Assembly (NCBI GenBank): GCA_947647555.1
Contig: CANSKT010000009.1
Coordinates: forward strand, 1-36,661
Source of the DNA: an uncultured Peptococcaceae bacterium
GTDB taxonomy: Bacteria > Bacillota > Dehalobacteriia > UBA4068 > UBA4997
DNA length: 36,661 nt
Direction: 5' to 3'
In this document: positions 1 through 8,389 of the stretch, piece by piece
Numbering within the stretch: position 1 is the first letter of the stretch
Layout of the letters: every line of letters starts with the position of its first letter
Notes under the pieces: generated by a model
What the model was told of the DNA's origin: nothing
Seen by the model: the letters and a program-made list of their open reading frames with translations, nothing else
Database searches by the model: none
Made by a program: the position numbers and the translations under genes

Positions 1-31
1 GCTTTATGGCCTGTAATTCTGCTCTGTCCAT
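1..31 (-). CDS. Partial 5' end of gene downstream of yabP (possibly yabQ)
   Basis: An ATG at 31-29 on the minus strand opens a frame reading MDRAELQAIK to the window edge. It starts 10 bases after the yabP stop and is preceded by a G-rich run (GGGGGCG) that could serve as RBS. In spore formers yabP is normally followed by yabQ, which encodes a membrane protein needed for the spore cortex, so yabQ is the expected gene. Ten codons are too few to confirm it; the name rests on position only. Confidence 0.4.
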   Translation of the reverse strand, partial: MDRAELQAIK

Positions 32-40
32 CAGCGCCCC

Positions 41-325
41 CTATTTCGTCAGTCGCTTGAAAAAACTGCCCTGTTTTTTCGGCTTCGGCTCCTCAAAACA
101 AACGGAGCAAATCTCGCCCTCCACCGCCAACTCCTCGTTTTCCAGCAGCAGCTGCGCAATATGCAGTTCATGCCCCTTGATTACCAACGGCCCCAGATTG
201 GTGTCCAGATTAATCTCGTCCTTATCAAAATCCTCCACCCTAAGCACGCCCTGCATCTGCAAAAAATTGCCGTCCTTGATTAAAATACTGTTTTGCTTCT
301 CATTATTGCCCCGGTTGTTGCTCAT
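41..325 (-). CDS. yabP: YabP family sporulation protein
   Basis: The 94-residue protein matches the YabP/YqfC small beta-rich family. It has the pattern LQMQGVLRVEDFD, then an acidic stretch, then LGPLVIKGHELHIAQL, ending with a short basic tail (KKQGSFFKRLTK). YabP family proteins are made in the mother cell under SigE control and are needed for spore cortex and coat assembly. B. subtilis YabP is about the same length. The start at 325 is an ATG after a purine-rich region. The next frame begins 10 bases beyond its stop, as expected for a yabP-yabQ operon. I could not find a convincing SigE promoter in the AT-rich upstream sequence. This is one of two independent signs that the host sporulates. 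Confidence 0.85.
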   Translation of the reverse strand: MSNNRGNNEKQNSILIKDGNFLQMQGVLRVEDFDKDEINLDTNLGPLVIKGHELHIAQLLLENEELAVEGEICSVCFEEPKPKKQGSFFKRLTK

Positions 326-529
326 ATTATATCACTCTGCCTTCTTTAGTTTTTTATGCCTGCTAATTTTATAATAATTATATGCAGGCGGCCGGGCTGT
401 AATGAATATCAAGTGAAAAAATATCGTATTTATCAACCCCAGGCAGGTTTTGCCCCCAATGACAACGAATATTACAACCTAATAACAAGTATGCAGATTT
501 TGGCCAGACCAAAACCATGGTGACCTTTA
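326..529. other. Divergent intergenic region yabP / uridine-kinase-like gene
   Basis: About 200 bases separate divergently transcribed yabP and the P-loop kinase-like gene. The left part is very AT-rich and should hold the yabP promoter. The right part is more mixed. I see no RNA gene, riboswitch or strong hairpin, and no clear Shine-Dalgarno sequence before the ATG at 530. Confidence 0.4.
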
Positions 530-1594
530 ATGCGATTAAATTTTTTAGAAATTTTGCAGACCCACGCTGCGCGCTATCCGCTCATGCAGCCGCAGGATTA
601 TGCCAAACTACTCTATCAAAGCGAGTTTGGCCCTCGCCACCTGCTGACGACGCCTGATAATTTAGAACAGGAGTGGCAGGCGCTGCCAAACAGTTTATCC
701 CTGCCTGATACGCAGCCAGAAATAATTGGCGGCGGTTTTTGTCGTTTCCATTTAAACAGCAATTATCCGCCGGCCGCTATATCGCTGCTTAACCAACTGT
801 TTCAGTTAACCGCCAGCCAAAGTCAGGGCAATATTGCCGGCTTGCAGCAAAAAATTGAACAGCTGAAAAAACTGCCCCAGGCCGCTCATTTGCCTGATTT
901 CCCAAACTGGCTGGCCAACTGGCAACAGCAGGGTTATCCGCCGGTACACCACAGCGCCATTTTTCGCCAGGCCTATAAGCCACATTATCGGGTGCTGCGC
1001 AGTGATTATGCCGGTTTTTTTCCGGCTCTTTGGGCCTGCACCCAGCTGGCGCAAACCGCGCCAAAGAATATTATTGCGGCGCTGGACGGCCGCTGCGGCA
1101 GTGGCAAAACCAGTCTGGCTCAATTAATCAGCCAGCTTTTGCCGGCCAGTCTGTGTCGGGTGATACACATGGACGATTTCTATTTGCCGGCCGAAAAACG
1201 CCCGGCCGACTGGTTGGAGCAGCCCGGCGGCAATCTGGATTTAGCGCGCCTGCAAACCGATGTTATCCAGCCGGCAAAAGCCGGAGCAACTATCACCTAC
1301 CAGCCTTATGACTGCCAAACCGCCTCTTTACAGCCAGCGCGGCAACTGCCGCCGGCCAAACTAACCATTATTGAGGGCAGTTACGCCCTGCACCCAACGC
1401 TGGCTCCCAATTATGACCTGAAAATTTTTCTAACCGTCAGCCCAGCCGAGCAGGCTGAGCGTCTGCAAGCCAGAGAGGGCGAATATTTCCCCAACTTCGT
1501 CCGCCGCTGGATTCCGCTGGAAGAACAATACCTGCAAAAATGCAATGTCACCGCTAACGCCGACCTGATAATAAATACAGACCAGTTATTTTAA
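530..1594 (+). CDS. Uridine kinase-like P-loop protein
   Basis: The 354-residue protein has two parts. Residues 1-165 or so are an uncharacterised N-terminal region, with motifs such as SEFGPRHLL and GGGFCRFHLN. Residues 180-354 are a P-loop NTPase of the uridine kinase / phosphoribulokinase type, with Walker A GRCGSGKT at 187-194, HMDDFYLP around 213-220 (phosphate-acceptor loop), a tyrosine-rich YQPYDCQT segment and IIEGSYALHP (Walker B-like). It probably phosphorylates a nucleoside or similar small molecule in the cytoplasm; the substrate is not deducible. Classic uridine kinases are about 210 residues, so the N-terminal extension marks a distinct subfamily. The last codons lie inside a perfect palindrome shared with the convergent gene, with which it overlaps by 9 bases. 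Confidence 0.75.
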   Translation: MRLNFLEILQTHAARYPLMQPQDYAKLLYQSEFGPRHLLTTPDNLEQEWQALPNSLSLPDTQPEIIGGGFCRFHLNSNYPPAAISLLNQLFQLTASQSQGNIAGLQQKIEQLKKLPQAAHLPDFPNWLANWQQQGYPPVHHSAIFRQAYKPHYRVLRSDYAGFFPALWACTQLAQTAPKNIIAALDGRCGSGKTSLAQLISQLLPASLCRVIHMDDFYLPAEKRPADWLEQPGGNLDLARLQTDVIQPAKAGATITYQPYDCQTASLQPARQLPPAKLTIIEGSYALHPTLAPNYDLKIFLTVSPAEQAERLQAREGEYFPNFVRRWIPLEEQYLQKCNVTANADLIINTDQLF

Positions 1595-1613
1595 CTGGTC
1601 TGTATTTATTATC
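1567..1613. terminator. Bidirectional terminator inside overlapping gene ends
   Basis: A perfect inverted repeat has arms at 1567-1588 and 1592-1613 (22 bp each) and a 3-base TTT loop. The outer stem is AT-rich, so both strands end in a U-rich tract. The stop codons of both convergent genes lie in it (plus strand 1592-1594, minus strand 1586-1588). Because the arms are coding, both proteins end in IINTDQL plus one residue. It should terminate transcription from both sides. Confidence 0.85.
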
Positions 1614-2776
1614 TTAGACCATATCAACTTTTCATATTGCACCCAAACTTGCGGCAAAACCTGCGCCAAACTGTACTGCTCCACATTACTTTTAGCTTTA
1701 ACCGCCAGTTCCTGCGCCAGCTGCGGCTGCTGCCAAAGTCGGCCAAGCTGTGCCGCGCAGGCCGCCGCATCACCGTAAGGATAAAGCAGACCGCAATCCG
1801 CCAGCAAGTCAGCATGCCCCTTAACGTCGCTGGCTACCACCGGCAAACCGGCATACATGGCTTCCATAATATTAAAAGGCAGTCCCTCGCTGCGGCTGCT
1901 GGAAACAGCCGCGTCCGCAGCCGCATACCAAAGCGGCATATTCGGCTGCTGACCGGGGAAAATTACCAGCGGCCGCTCCGAATTTGCCTGCATCAACCCC
2001 TGCTCCGCCGCCTGCCGCCGGCAATCTTCCAACAAAGCGCCATGACCGGGCAGCAACAGCACCAAACGACCGCCAACCGGCAGATTATGCGGCTCGGCGG
2101 CCAACCGGGACAGGGCTTGCAGCAATACATTTTGGCTTTTACGCCCTGAAAACTCCGCGGCATAAATCAGGACAAAATCTTCCGGGCGCAAACCCAACTC
2201 CGCGCGCAAACGCTGACCGTCCGCCGGCTGCACTGCCGCGAAACGGGCAAAATCAACCCCCACCCCGGGAATAAAATCAATCTGCCGCCCCAGCTGATAG
2301 CGCTGCGCCGCCGCCAAATCCCAGCGGTTCATTGTCAGCAGCAAATCCGTGCGCCCAGCCGTCATTTTCTCCGCGCCCAGCAGTAAACTGCGCTTGGCCG
2401 GAGAGGTCTGGTCATCAAAAAGATAACCATGCACCATATTTAAGACCAGCGGCCGTTTATGAATATTGGACGCTAAAGCCAAACGCGTAAAAAATGCCGC
2501 CAGCGAAGTATGCGTACTGATAAGCGCATACTGCTCGGCAGCAATTTTTTGGTGCAGAAGCTGAACAGCCTTAAAATTACCGGCCGCCAGCATTTTTTTC
2601 TCCAAAGGCAGGGCAAAAATCTGGTCTGCTTCAACAATCTGCGGCAGACTGGTCGCCGCCGAAGCACCGCAGGCCACATGCACCTGCCAACCCAGTTGCT
2701 TAAATTTGCGCAGATATGGCAGATGAAAATTGAGAATATGCGAAAAGGTTGAAGCCGTAAACAGCACCTTGGGCAT
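1586..2776 (-). CDS. GT-B glycosyltransferase (family 4-like, EpsD-like)
   Basis: This 396-residue cytoplasmic enzyme transfers a sugar from a nucleotide donor to a lipid-linked or polysaccharide acceptor. The N-terminal domain opens with VLFTASTFSHILNFHLPYL, as in EpsD-type enzymes of exopolysaccharide loci. The C-terminal donor domain has GRKSQ at 211-215, which binds the nucleotide-sugar phosphate, and the retaining GT4 signature EGLPFNIME with glutamates at 297 and 305 (EX7E). Length is typical. It is the last gene of a leftward operon after the sugar-1-phosphate transferase (38-base gap), which fits a role in adding the second or a later sugar of a surface glycan repeat. The sugar specificity cannot be read from the sequence. 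Confidence 0.85.
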   Translation of the reverse strand: MPKVLFTASTFSHILNFHLPYLRKFKQLGWQVHVACGASAATSLPQIVEADQIFALPLEKKMLAAGNFKAVQLLHQKIAAEQYALISTHTSLAAFFTRLALASNIHKRPLVLNMVHGYLFDDQTSPAKRSLLLGAEKMTAGRTDLLLTMNRWDLAAAQRYQLGRQIDFIPGVGVDFARFAAVQPADGQRLRAELGLRPEDFVLIYAAEFSGRKSQNVLLQALSRLAAEPHNLPVGGRLVLLLPGHGALLEDCRRQAAEQGLMQANSERPLVIFPGQQPNMPLWYAAADAAVSSSRSEGLPFNIMEAMYAGLPVVASDVKGHADLLADCGLLYPYGDAAACAAQLGRLWQQPQLAQELAVKAKSNVEQYSLAQVLPQVWVQYEKLIWSKIINTDQLK

Positions 2777-2814
2777 GGCAAACCTCCATTTAAGCCTGCA
2801 ATCAAGCTATAAGC

Positions 2815-4206
2815 TTAATTCAGTGCTTCATCATTCATAAATTTAGCCTTAAAAACGGTTATCCACAAAATCTTCAAATCAAACAGCAGCCGCCAATGCT
2901 CAATATAATAAATATCATACTCCACCCGGGCTTTAATTGAGGTATCCCCACGCAGGCCGTTAACCTGCGCCCAGCCGGTAATCCCGGGACGCACCTGATG
3001 CTTCACCATATAAAGCGGCACCTCGTCCTTGAACTGGTCGACATAAAACGGCACCTCCGGCCGCGGCCCAACCAGACTCATATCCCCTTTCAGAACATTA
3101 AAAAACTGGGGGAACTCGTCCAGCGAGCATTTACGCATGAAAGAGCCAAATTTGGTTTTGCGGTCGTCATGCTGGCTGCTCCAGCCGGTATCCTGCTGCT
3201 TATTAACACGCATGGAGCGGAATTTATACATATAAAACGGCTTTTTATTGCGCCCCACGCGCTGCTGTTTGAAAATAATCGGTCCCGGCGAGGATAAACG
3301 CACGCCCAGCGCGCAAAACAGCATAATCGGTGAAGTGCAGATTATCAGCAACAGTGAGCCGACAATATCAAAAGCGCGCTTGCAAAAGGCATTGCCCCAG
3401 TTATCCAGAGGTATGCGGCGGATATTTAACAGCGGAATACCATTTAAGTCATCAAATTCCGGATTGGAGGGCATGTAATCGGCGTAAAAGGGAATTATGG
3501 AAAGCTTGGTGCCGGTTTTTTCACAGGCAGCGATAATATGCGGCGTGCGCTGATAATCCACCATATCAATCGCCGATATAACCTCGTCTGGCCGCAAATC
3601 ATTCAACAGATTTTCCAGCTTGTCATAATCGCCCAGATAAAGCAGGCCGGGCAGTGGCTTTGCTCCGGCAGGCGCCACATAACCCATGGCGGAATAGCCC
3701 AACTCCCGTTCGCGCTGAATGGCATCAAGATAGGTCTGCGCCATCTTACTGCTGCCTACAATCAGCACATGCTTCTGGTTATAACCAAGCTGCCGGTAAC
3801 GACGCAGCAACCGGCGCAGCACAAAACGCTTGGCGCTTAACACCGCCAGCACCAGCAAATAGAAAATAGCCAGCGTCCAACGGGAATAATGCTCGTCATG
3901 CTGCACAAACAACACACTCAACAGCAACATAATATCCAGCGTGCTGGCGCGCAACAGCCGGGAAAACTCGTCCATAAGCGAGTTATTGCGAAAAGAACGA
4001 TACAGACCAAAGGCCGCAAAGCTGAACAGAAACAGCGCCGTTATCAGAAAATCCAGCTTCAGGTACTCGCCCAGAGTGATATTAATAACACCGCCCGGCA
4101 ACACATAAAAACGCAGCCAGAAAGCCAGCGGCAGCATGGCATAAACCAACAGTCCGTCGCTGACCACATTAACCTGATTAAGAAGTTTTTGATTTTCTTT
4201 AATCAT
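2815..4206 (-). CDS. Polyprenyl-phosphate sugar-1-phosphate transferase (initiating)
   Basis: The 463-residue membrane protein belongs to the exopolysaccharide polyprenyl glycosylphosphotransferase family (WbaP/WcaJ/EpsE-like). Order of parts: about four N-terminal membrane segments (residues 15-125), a CoA-binding-like Rossmann region (HVLIVGSSKMAQTYL, 146-160), a membrane re-entrant helix after CKRAFDIVGS (275-284), then the catalytic domain. This contains SSPGPIIFKQQRVGRN (305-320), MYKFRSMR (326-333), the catalytic SLDEFPQFFNVLKGDMSLVGPRP (361-383, Asp363-Glu364) and GITGWAQVNG near the end. It moves a hexose-1-phosphate from UDP-sugar to undecaprenyl phosphate, starting glycan repeat synthesis. 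It lies between the ligase and glycosyltransferase genes, with 30-40 base gaps. Confidence 0.92.
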   Translation of the reverse strand: MIKENQKLLNQVNVVSDGLLVYAMLPLAFWLRFYVLPGGVINITLGEYLKLDFLITALFLFSFAAFGLYRSFRNNSLMDEFSRLLRASTLDIMLLLSVLFVQHDEHYSRWTLAIFYLLVLAVLSAKRFVLRRLLRRYRQLGYNQKHVLIVGSSKMAQTYLDAIQRERELGYSAMGYVAPAGAKPLPGLLYLGDYDKLENLLNDLRPDEVISAIDMVDYQRTPHIIAACEKTGTKLSIIPFYADYMPSNPEFDDLNGIPLLNIRRIPLDNWGNAFCKRAFDIVGSLLLIICTSPIMLFCALGVRLSSPGPIIFKQQRVGRNKKPFYMYKFRSMRVNKQQDTGWSSQHDDRKTKFGSFMRKCSLDEFPQFFNVLKGDMSLVGPRPEVPFYVDQFKDEVPLYMVKHQVRPGITGWAQVNGLRGDTSIKARVEYDIYYIEHWRLLFDLKILWITVFKAKFMNDEALN

Positions 4207-4236
4207 ATTCGCCCTCTAAGCCTGCCAGGCAACCAA

Positions 4237-6678
4237 TCAGCCTGCCTGCCGCGCCACAAACTCCTGCGCAGCCGCGTCCAGCTGTATCTGACCCATGTTC
4301 TGCTCATTCCAGTTATTCATAATTTCCACAATGCGCGCCGAACCCTGGCGGAAAGATGTGGTATTCTGCTCAAAATTAATCAGCATGTTAAACACATTCT
4401 GCCAGGCCGAAGCGTCAGAGGAAACATAATTTACATATTTTTCCAGCATGGCAAAGGCTTCTTCCTGCCGGTTATTGCCAAAATAATACTCCGCCAGATA
4501 AAATGGTATGGTGTTGGAGTTCACCTTGGCCAGATGCTCGGCATACTTGTCCGCCTGCTTTTGAATATCCGCATTAATATTGGAAACCAGCGTGCTGCGC
4601 ACATAAGAAAGTTCATAATCCGCCCACTCATATTTGTCGATAGCCGCCGCGGCCGACAGCGTTTCAAAAGTCGGCTTATTATCCACCATACGCGCCGCCG
4701 CCAGATTGCCGCCCAGCAGCACGATAAACAGCACCAGAAAAGCCGCCGCGCCAAACATGCAGCCGGTGCGCACTTTCAAAGACAACTCCGGCATTGGCAG
4801 AGTTTTATCACAGCAAAGGATAAGCAGCGCCAAAACGCCAAAGGCCATCGGCAGATAAGGATAAGATGAGAAAACAACCTCCGTAGCGGCATGGCCGGCC
4901 ATAAACACCAGCGCCGCGCCCAGCGCCGGCACCAGTGGGTGAATTTCGCCCTCGCCGCGCCCCTTGCGCGTCATTAGCACAGAAACAGCCCCGACCAGCA
5001 GCATACCAGCAAACAGCACCAGACCGATTATACCGGTTTCCACCAAAGACTGAATATAATGATTGTGCGCGTATTTGGTTTCATAATAGAAACTCTGCAC
5101 ACTCTTAATGCCATTTTCATACGCGCCGATACCCAAACCAAAAATCGGACTGCGCTGCCAAAGCTTAATACCGTCATCGAAGAATACCAGACGCTGAATG
5201 GCGTTTTCATTGGCCCACAAGCCCTGTAAACGGTTCGCCATAAAGCCCGGCAACAGCGGATAACCCAGCGGAATATCATCGGAGCCGTTCTCCCCCTGAT
5301 AAGTCAGGGAGTCCAAGGTCACAGAACCGCCATCTGCCGGCTGTGCCAGCGTGAAATAAACCACAGAACTGCCCTCCGGCACGTCAAACTGCGCGCCGTG
5401 CAATGCCCCACTATAAAGTACAGTACTGGTATGCATCATAGTTTCCTGCTGGTTCTGGCTTTCAATGGATACCTGTATTGCACTACTATCCATGCTGGCA
5501 TATTCCAGCGTATAATGCCCCGGCTCCGGATAAGCCGCCCGGCGCAGACTCTCGCCCGGTTGCAGTGTAGCCGCGCCGTGCAGGTTATAAGCCAGCATGA
5601 CAAAAACTACCAACAGCGTCAATGTGGCATACATTACCGCCTCCACCAGCCAGGCGCGACGGTTCAACACATCAGACAGCGGCCGGCCAACATAGTTATC
5701 CAGCACAAACAGCAGCGCCGGCCCCAACAAAGCCAATAGCAACGGCACAGGCCGCACGCTCTGCCAAGCGTCAAAAGAGGTCACCGAAACAATACCGGCG
5801 GCCAAAACAGTCAAAATCAGCGTTTCCAGCATTAATATCAACAGTGAGGCGCGTCTGGTTTTAACTTCCAAAAGCAGATATACCCAAAAGGCCAGCGCAA
5901 TCATACCACTGGCGCCCATACTAAAGGCCAGCATAAAGCCCATGGCGTTCACAAACAGGCAGAATATATGCAGCGCTTTTTCACCCTTGCTGCCAGCCGA
6001 CTGCACCAACCCCAAAGACATCAACACGCCAATGCCCACACAGCCGGCGAAGATATTCGGATTACCAAAAAGCGAAGTCATACGCACGCCAACTTCCAGA
6101 CCGTCCAGTCCGGTATAATCCGGCGTAAAAGCGCCCAACAATGCCAACACAGCACCGCTGACCCAGCGTGTGGAAATCATATCAATGCTGACCAGCGCCA
6201 TCAGCGCCGCCGCCATGGACAGCACCATAGCCAGCCGACGTCCCGGCTGCCAGCCGCGGCCGCGCGCCAAAGCCAGCATAATCAACAGCAGACAAAAGGA
6301 AATGATAACTTTCAGAAATTCATACAACGCAAATTTGCCGGATATGGCATAAAGCGTGGAGATACCGTCCAGCAACACCCAGGCCGCCACCAAACCCAAC
6401 AGCGGCCCGACATGGTCACGCAGAACTCCCATACCAAAAAATACCGTGGCCACACCCACAATCAACAACAGCATTGCCATGCCCTTGACCGTGGCAACGG
6501 AACTTAAACAAACTGCCAGAAAGAACAAAACGGCCATTAAACCGGTCAGCAGCAGCTGACGCACCGACAGCGCTTCCGCGGCCATACCCTGCGCGCCGCT
6601 TGCAACCCCAGCAGGCGAACCAACGCCCCCCGGCATTTTATTAACGGCTGGTTCTCTGCTTTTCTTTTGCTTCACCAT
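4237..6678 (-). CDS. O-antigen ligase / polymerase-like membrane protein
   Basis: The 813-residue polytopic membrane protein resembles the Wzy_C/WaaL O-antigen ligase family. About ten hydrophobic segments span residues 30-330. A large extracellular loop follows, with beta-like sequence near 370-470. The characteristic YAHNHYIQSLVETGIIGL (about 531-548) comes after RSPIFGLGIGAYENG. Further membrane helices and a soluble C-terminal helical domain with TPR-like character (residues 660-800) complete it. It probably polymerises or ligates undecaprenyl-linked glycan at the outer face of the membrane. At 813 residues it is about twice the size of simple ligases, because of the inserted extracellular domain and the C-terminal repeats. 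ATG at 6678 has GAGGTG 10 bases upstream. It is the first gene of the operon. Confidence 0.8.
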   Translation of the reverse strand: MVKQKKSREPAVNKMPGGVGSPAGVASGAQGMAAEALSVRQLLLTGLMAVLFFLAVCLSSVATVKGMAMLLLIVGVATVFFGMGVLRDHVGPLLGLVAAWVLLDGISTLYAISGKFALYEFLKVIISFCLLLIMLALARGRGWQPGRRLAMVLSMAAALMALVSIDMISTRWVSGAVLALLGAFTPDYTGLDGLEVGVRMTSLFGNPNIFAGCVGIGVLMSLGLVQSAGSKGEKALHIFCLFVNAMGFMLAFSMGASGMIALAFWVYLLLEVKTRRASLLILMLETLILTVLAAGIVSVTSFDAWQSVRPVPLLLALLGPALLFVLDNYVGRPLSDVLNRRAWLVEAVMYATLTLLVVFVMLAYNLHGAATLQPGESLRRAAYPEPGHYTLEYASMDSSAIQVSIESQNQQETMMHTSTVLYSGALHGAQFDVPEGSSVVYFTLAQPADGGSVTLDSLTYQGENGSDDIPLGYPLLPGFMANRLQGLWANENAIQRLVFFDDGIKLWQRSPIFGLGIGAYENGIKSVQSFYYETKYAHNHYIQSLVETGIIGLVLFAGMLLVGAVSVLMTRKGRGEGEIHPLVPALGAALVFMAGHAATEVVFSSYPYLPMAFGVLALLILCCDKTLPMPELSLKVRTGCMFGAAAFLVLFIVLLGGNLAAARMVDNKPTFETLSAAAAIDKYEWADYELSYVRSTLVSNINADIQKQADKYAEHLAKVNSNTIPFYLAEYYFGNNRQEEAFAMLEKYVNYVSSDASAWQNVFNMLINFEQNTTSFRQGSARIVEIMNNWNEQNMGQIQLDAAAQEFVARQAG

Positions 6679-6760
6679 AAATCGTTTTCACCTCAATAAA
6701 ATCTTTTCCCAGTAAAAAATTTTTTAACCTATTATTAAGCATAATTTTCTATATTAATTT

Positions 6761-6789
6761 AGTATAACATAAACCAATCGTAAAGGCAA
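6761..6789 (-). promoter_or_regulatory. SigA-type promoter of the polysaccharide operon
   Basis: On the minus strand, TTGCCT (6789-6784) is followed after exactly 17 bases by TATACT (6766-6761), 83 bases before the ligase ATG. It matches SigA consensus at 4/6 and 5/6. No other leftward promoter is obvious before the three-gene operon. Confidence 0.65.
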
Positions 6790-6821
6790 TAAAATTACCT
6801 TATTTTTCCCGAAAAGCACAT

Positions 6822-6854
6822 AAAAAACCAACGCTCATTTTTAAGCGTTGGTTT
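6822..6854 (-). terminator. spoIIID intrinsic terminator
   Basis: An 11-bp perfect stem (arms 6825-6835 and 6844-6854; AGCGTTGG core) has an 8-base loop. On the minus strand it is followed by a run of six T (complement of 6822-6827). It lies just beyond the spoIIID stop codon at 6864. Confidence 0.85.
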
Positions 6855-6863
6855 GCCAAAAAA

Positions 6864-7148
6864 TCAAATATTGCCGGCAACCTTAGCCAGCCGCCGCTGC
6901 CCGGCCTCCGCATATTTGCGTTTGGTCGCCATACCGCCGCGCAAATGGCGCTCTGCCTTGTTGTTCTCCAAAATCTCCTTGACCTGCCCTGCCACCACTT
7001 CATTAAGCAATGGCAGGCGTTCCGTTATGTCTTTATGTACCGTGCTTTTGCTAACCCCAAACACCCCAGCCGTCTGCCGCACTGTTGATTTGCTCTCAAT
7101 TATATAATTGCTGATTTCCAACACTCTTTTTTGGATATACTCCTGCAT
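6864..7148 (-). CDS. spoIIID: Sporulation transcriptional regulator SpoIIID
   Basis: The 94-residue protein is a clear SpoIIID, the small mother-cell DNA-binding protein that represses or activates many SigE-dependent genes and helps switch to SigK. It has an N-terminal helical region (MQEYIQKRVLEISNYIIES), a helix-turn-helix (TVRQTAGVFGVSKSTVHKD, residues 26-44) and the family hallmark LRGGMATKRKY, followed by a basic tail. ATG at 7148 is preferred over upstream in-frame codons because GGGGAGG stands 7 bases before it, and because the longer 17-residue extension would be encoded by promoter sequence. Its first half is duplicated at 21999-22130. A terminator follows directly. Confidence 0.95.
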   Translation of the reverse strand: MQEYIQKRVLEISNYIIESKSTVRQTAGVFGVSKSTVHKDITERLPLLNEVVAGQVKEILENNKAERHLRGGMATKRKYAEAGQRRLAKVAGNI

Positions 7149-7214
7149 AAAAAGGCCTCCCCACTTGTGCCACAAACTTTTGTAAAGTATATGACTCAAG
7201 CGGGGGATTATGCC
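7034..7214. repeat. Left 181-bp direct repeat (DR-L), island boundary
   Basis: This block matches 22016-22196 in the same orientation and without gaps. There are only five differences, all transitions. It contains the SigE-like promoter, RBS and codons 1-38 or so of spoIIID. Outside it the two loci diverge. The defence genes lie between the two copies, so the repeats behave like the ends of an inserted or duplicated segment. Confidence 0.9.
7186..7213 (-). promoter_or_regulatory. SigE-like promoter of spoIIID
   Basis: The minus strand carries GCATAAT (7213-7207, -35 like) and CATATACT (7193-7186, -10 like), separated by 13 bases. This resembles the SigE consensus (KMATATT, 13-15 bases, CATACAMT). 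SigE control is the known regulation of spoIIID. The same elements and spacing are preserved in the second repeat copy. Confidence 0.7.
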
Positions 7215-7232
7215 AGCGAAAAAATTAAAACA

Positions 7233-8300
7233 CTATGCAGCAATATAAACACTGCCATTTTTATCAACATAATATTCCGTTATTTTAGAATGTGCATACA
7301 GCGCCAAACGAACTGATTCACGCATATCAGATTCTTCGCCGTTATTTAATGAATCAACCAATGTATTTATTTGCTTTTCAATTCCATACTTTTTCTGCTT
7401 TTCCAGCGGCCATACTTTCAAATATTTAATATTGCCTTTAAGAGCAGCAAAACAAGTTAATATTCGTTTATCACATTTGTCAATATATGTTACTATATCC
7501 TTTTCAATAGCGCTTAAATATTCCTTATCCTGATTTTGTGCAAAAAATACTTCCATCATGCTACTCATAACAAAAAGCTGCTGTGATAATTTAAGGCAAT
7601 CTTTAATTTGGAAACATTTTCTTGTTCTTGATTTCAATTTTTCAAAACTATCTATTTTTTTAGATATATTATATTCTAAATCATATATATAAAATTCCAT
7701 ATCTTTCATCGCAATTTTTCTGGATTGTTGCAGACTTGTTAATGTCGCAATTCTTTGCGGTTCATGCAACATAATAGAATTGTAATTTTCATAAGCATAT
7801 CGCACAAAACTCATTTCAGCAATTAATTCTGCTTTTTTATCACCATACAAAAATTTCAAAATATCATCTAATTTCATATTTATCATCTGCATTTCTTTAT
7901 TAATTTGTGCAAGAAAATACTGACCAGAAACAACTGACATAGCAGTGAACGCACCCATTATTACAGCCTGCGTCTGAAGCGAATAAAATGAGGCATGACC
8001 AACAATTTGCCCATTATCTCCTTTAATCATAGACCCCACCCCACCTTGCTTAAGTGAAGTCAGCGTATGCGGTAATCCCTCTGGGAATCTTACAATATAT
8101 GAATTAGCCATAACCCCTGTCGCTACCGCAGGTAATACGCCTTGTGCTAATGCACTAAAATGTATTTTTTGTTCTGAACTCAATTTTAATTTAGTAAATC
8201 TACTTGAATTCTCAAAATCAATATCATTCTTAAATGGTTCAATTTCAAAACAAGCATCTGTTTTTAATGTTTGCAAAATTTCATTAACATTTTCATTCAT
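7233..8300 (-). CDS. Hypothetical membrane-associated protein of the defence island
   Basis: I do not recognise a named family for this 355-residue protein. ATG at 8300 has AAGGTG 5 bases upstream. Residues 48-72 and roughly 105-134 are hydrophobic, with the small-residue-rich GVLPAVATGVMANSYIVRF and VIMGAFTAMSVVSGQYFLAQI. A coiled-coil-like segment follows at once (INKEMQMINMKLDDILKFL), then a long charged helical region up to the C-terminus. The layout of a hydrophobic core followed by a KLDDILKFL coil resembles uncharacterised accessory proteins seen in Firmicute genomes. It is AT-rich compared with hsdR and is the last gene before the left direct repeat. It could be a membrane effector or partner of the neighbouring restriction genes; this is inference from position. 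Confidence 0.6.
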   Translation of the reverse strand: MNENVNEILQTLKTDACFEIEPFKNDIDFENSSRFTKLKLSSEQKIHFSALAQGVLPAVATGVMANSYIVRFPEGLPHTLTSLKQGGVGSMIKGDNGQIVGHASFYSLQTQAVIMGAFTAMSVVSGQYFLAQINKEMQMINMKLDDILKFLYGDKKAELIAEMSFVRYAYENYNSIMLHEPQRIATLTSLQQSRKIAMKDMEFYIYDLEYNISKKIDSFEKLKSRTRKCFQIKDCLKLSQQLFVMSSMMEVFFAQNQDKEYLSAIEKDIVTYIDKCDKRILTCFAALKGNIKYLKVWPLEKQKKYGIEKQINTLVDSLNNGEESDMRESVRLALYAHSKITEYYVDKNGSVYIAA

Positions 8301-8389
8301 TTTTTCACCTTCATGTCATTATTAACAAACTTGAAACAAACAGGTCGTCAACAAAATATAACAAAAAAATAGCTATTAATAAAACTTAG

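Noticed and set aside
6679-6860. tRNA or small RNA gene between the polysaccharide operon and spoIIID
   Set aside because: Only the operon promoter and the spoIIID terminator are recognisable; no cloverleaf pattern was seen.
6864-7199. Longer SpoIIID reading with 17 extra residues (MSHILYKSL...)
   Set aside because: The extra codons lie over the SigE-like promoter, and GGGGAGG is placed for the ATG at 7148.
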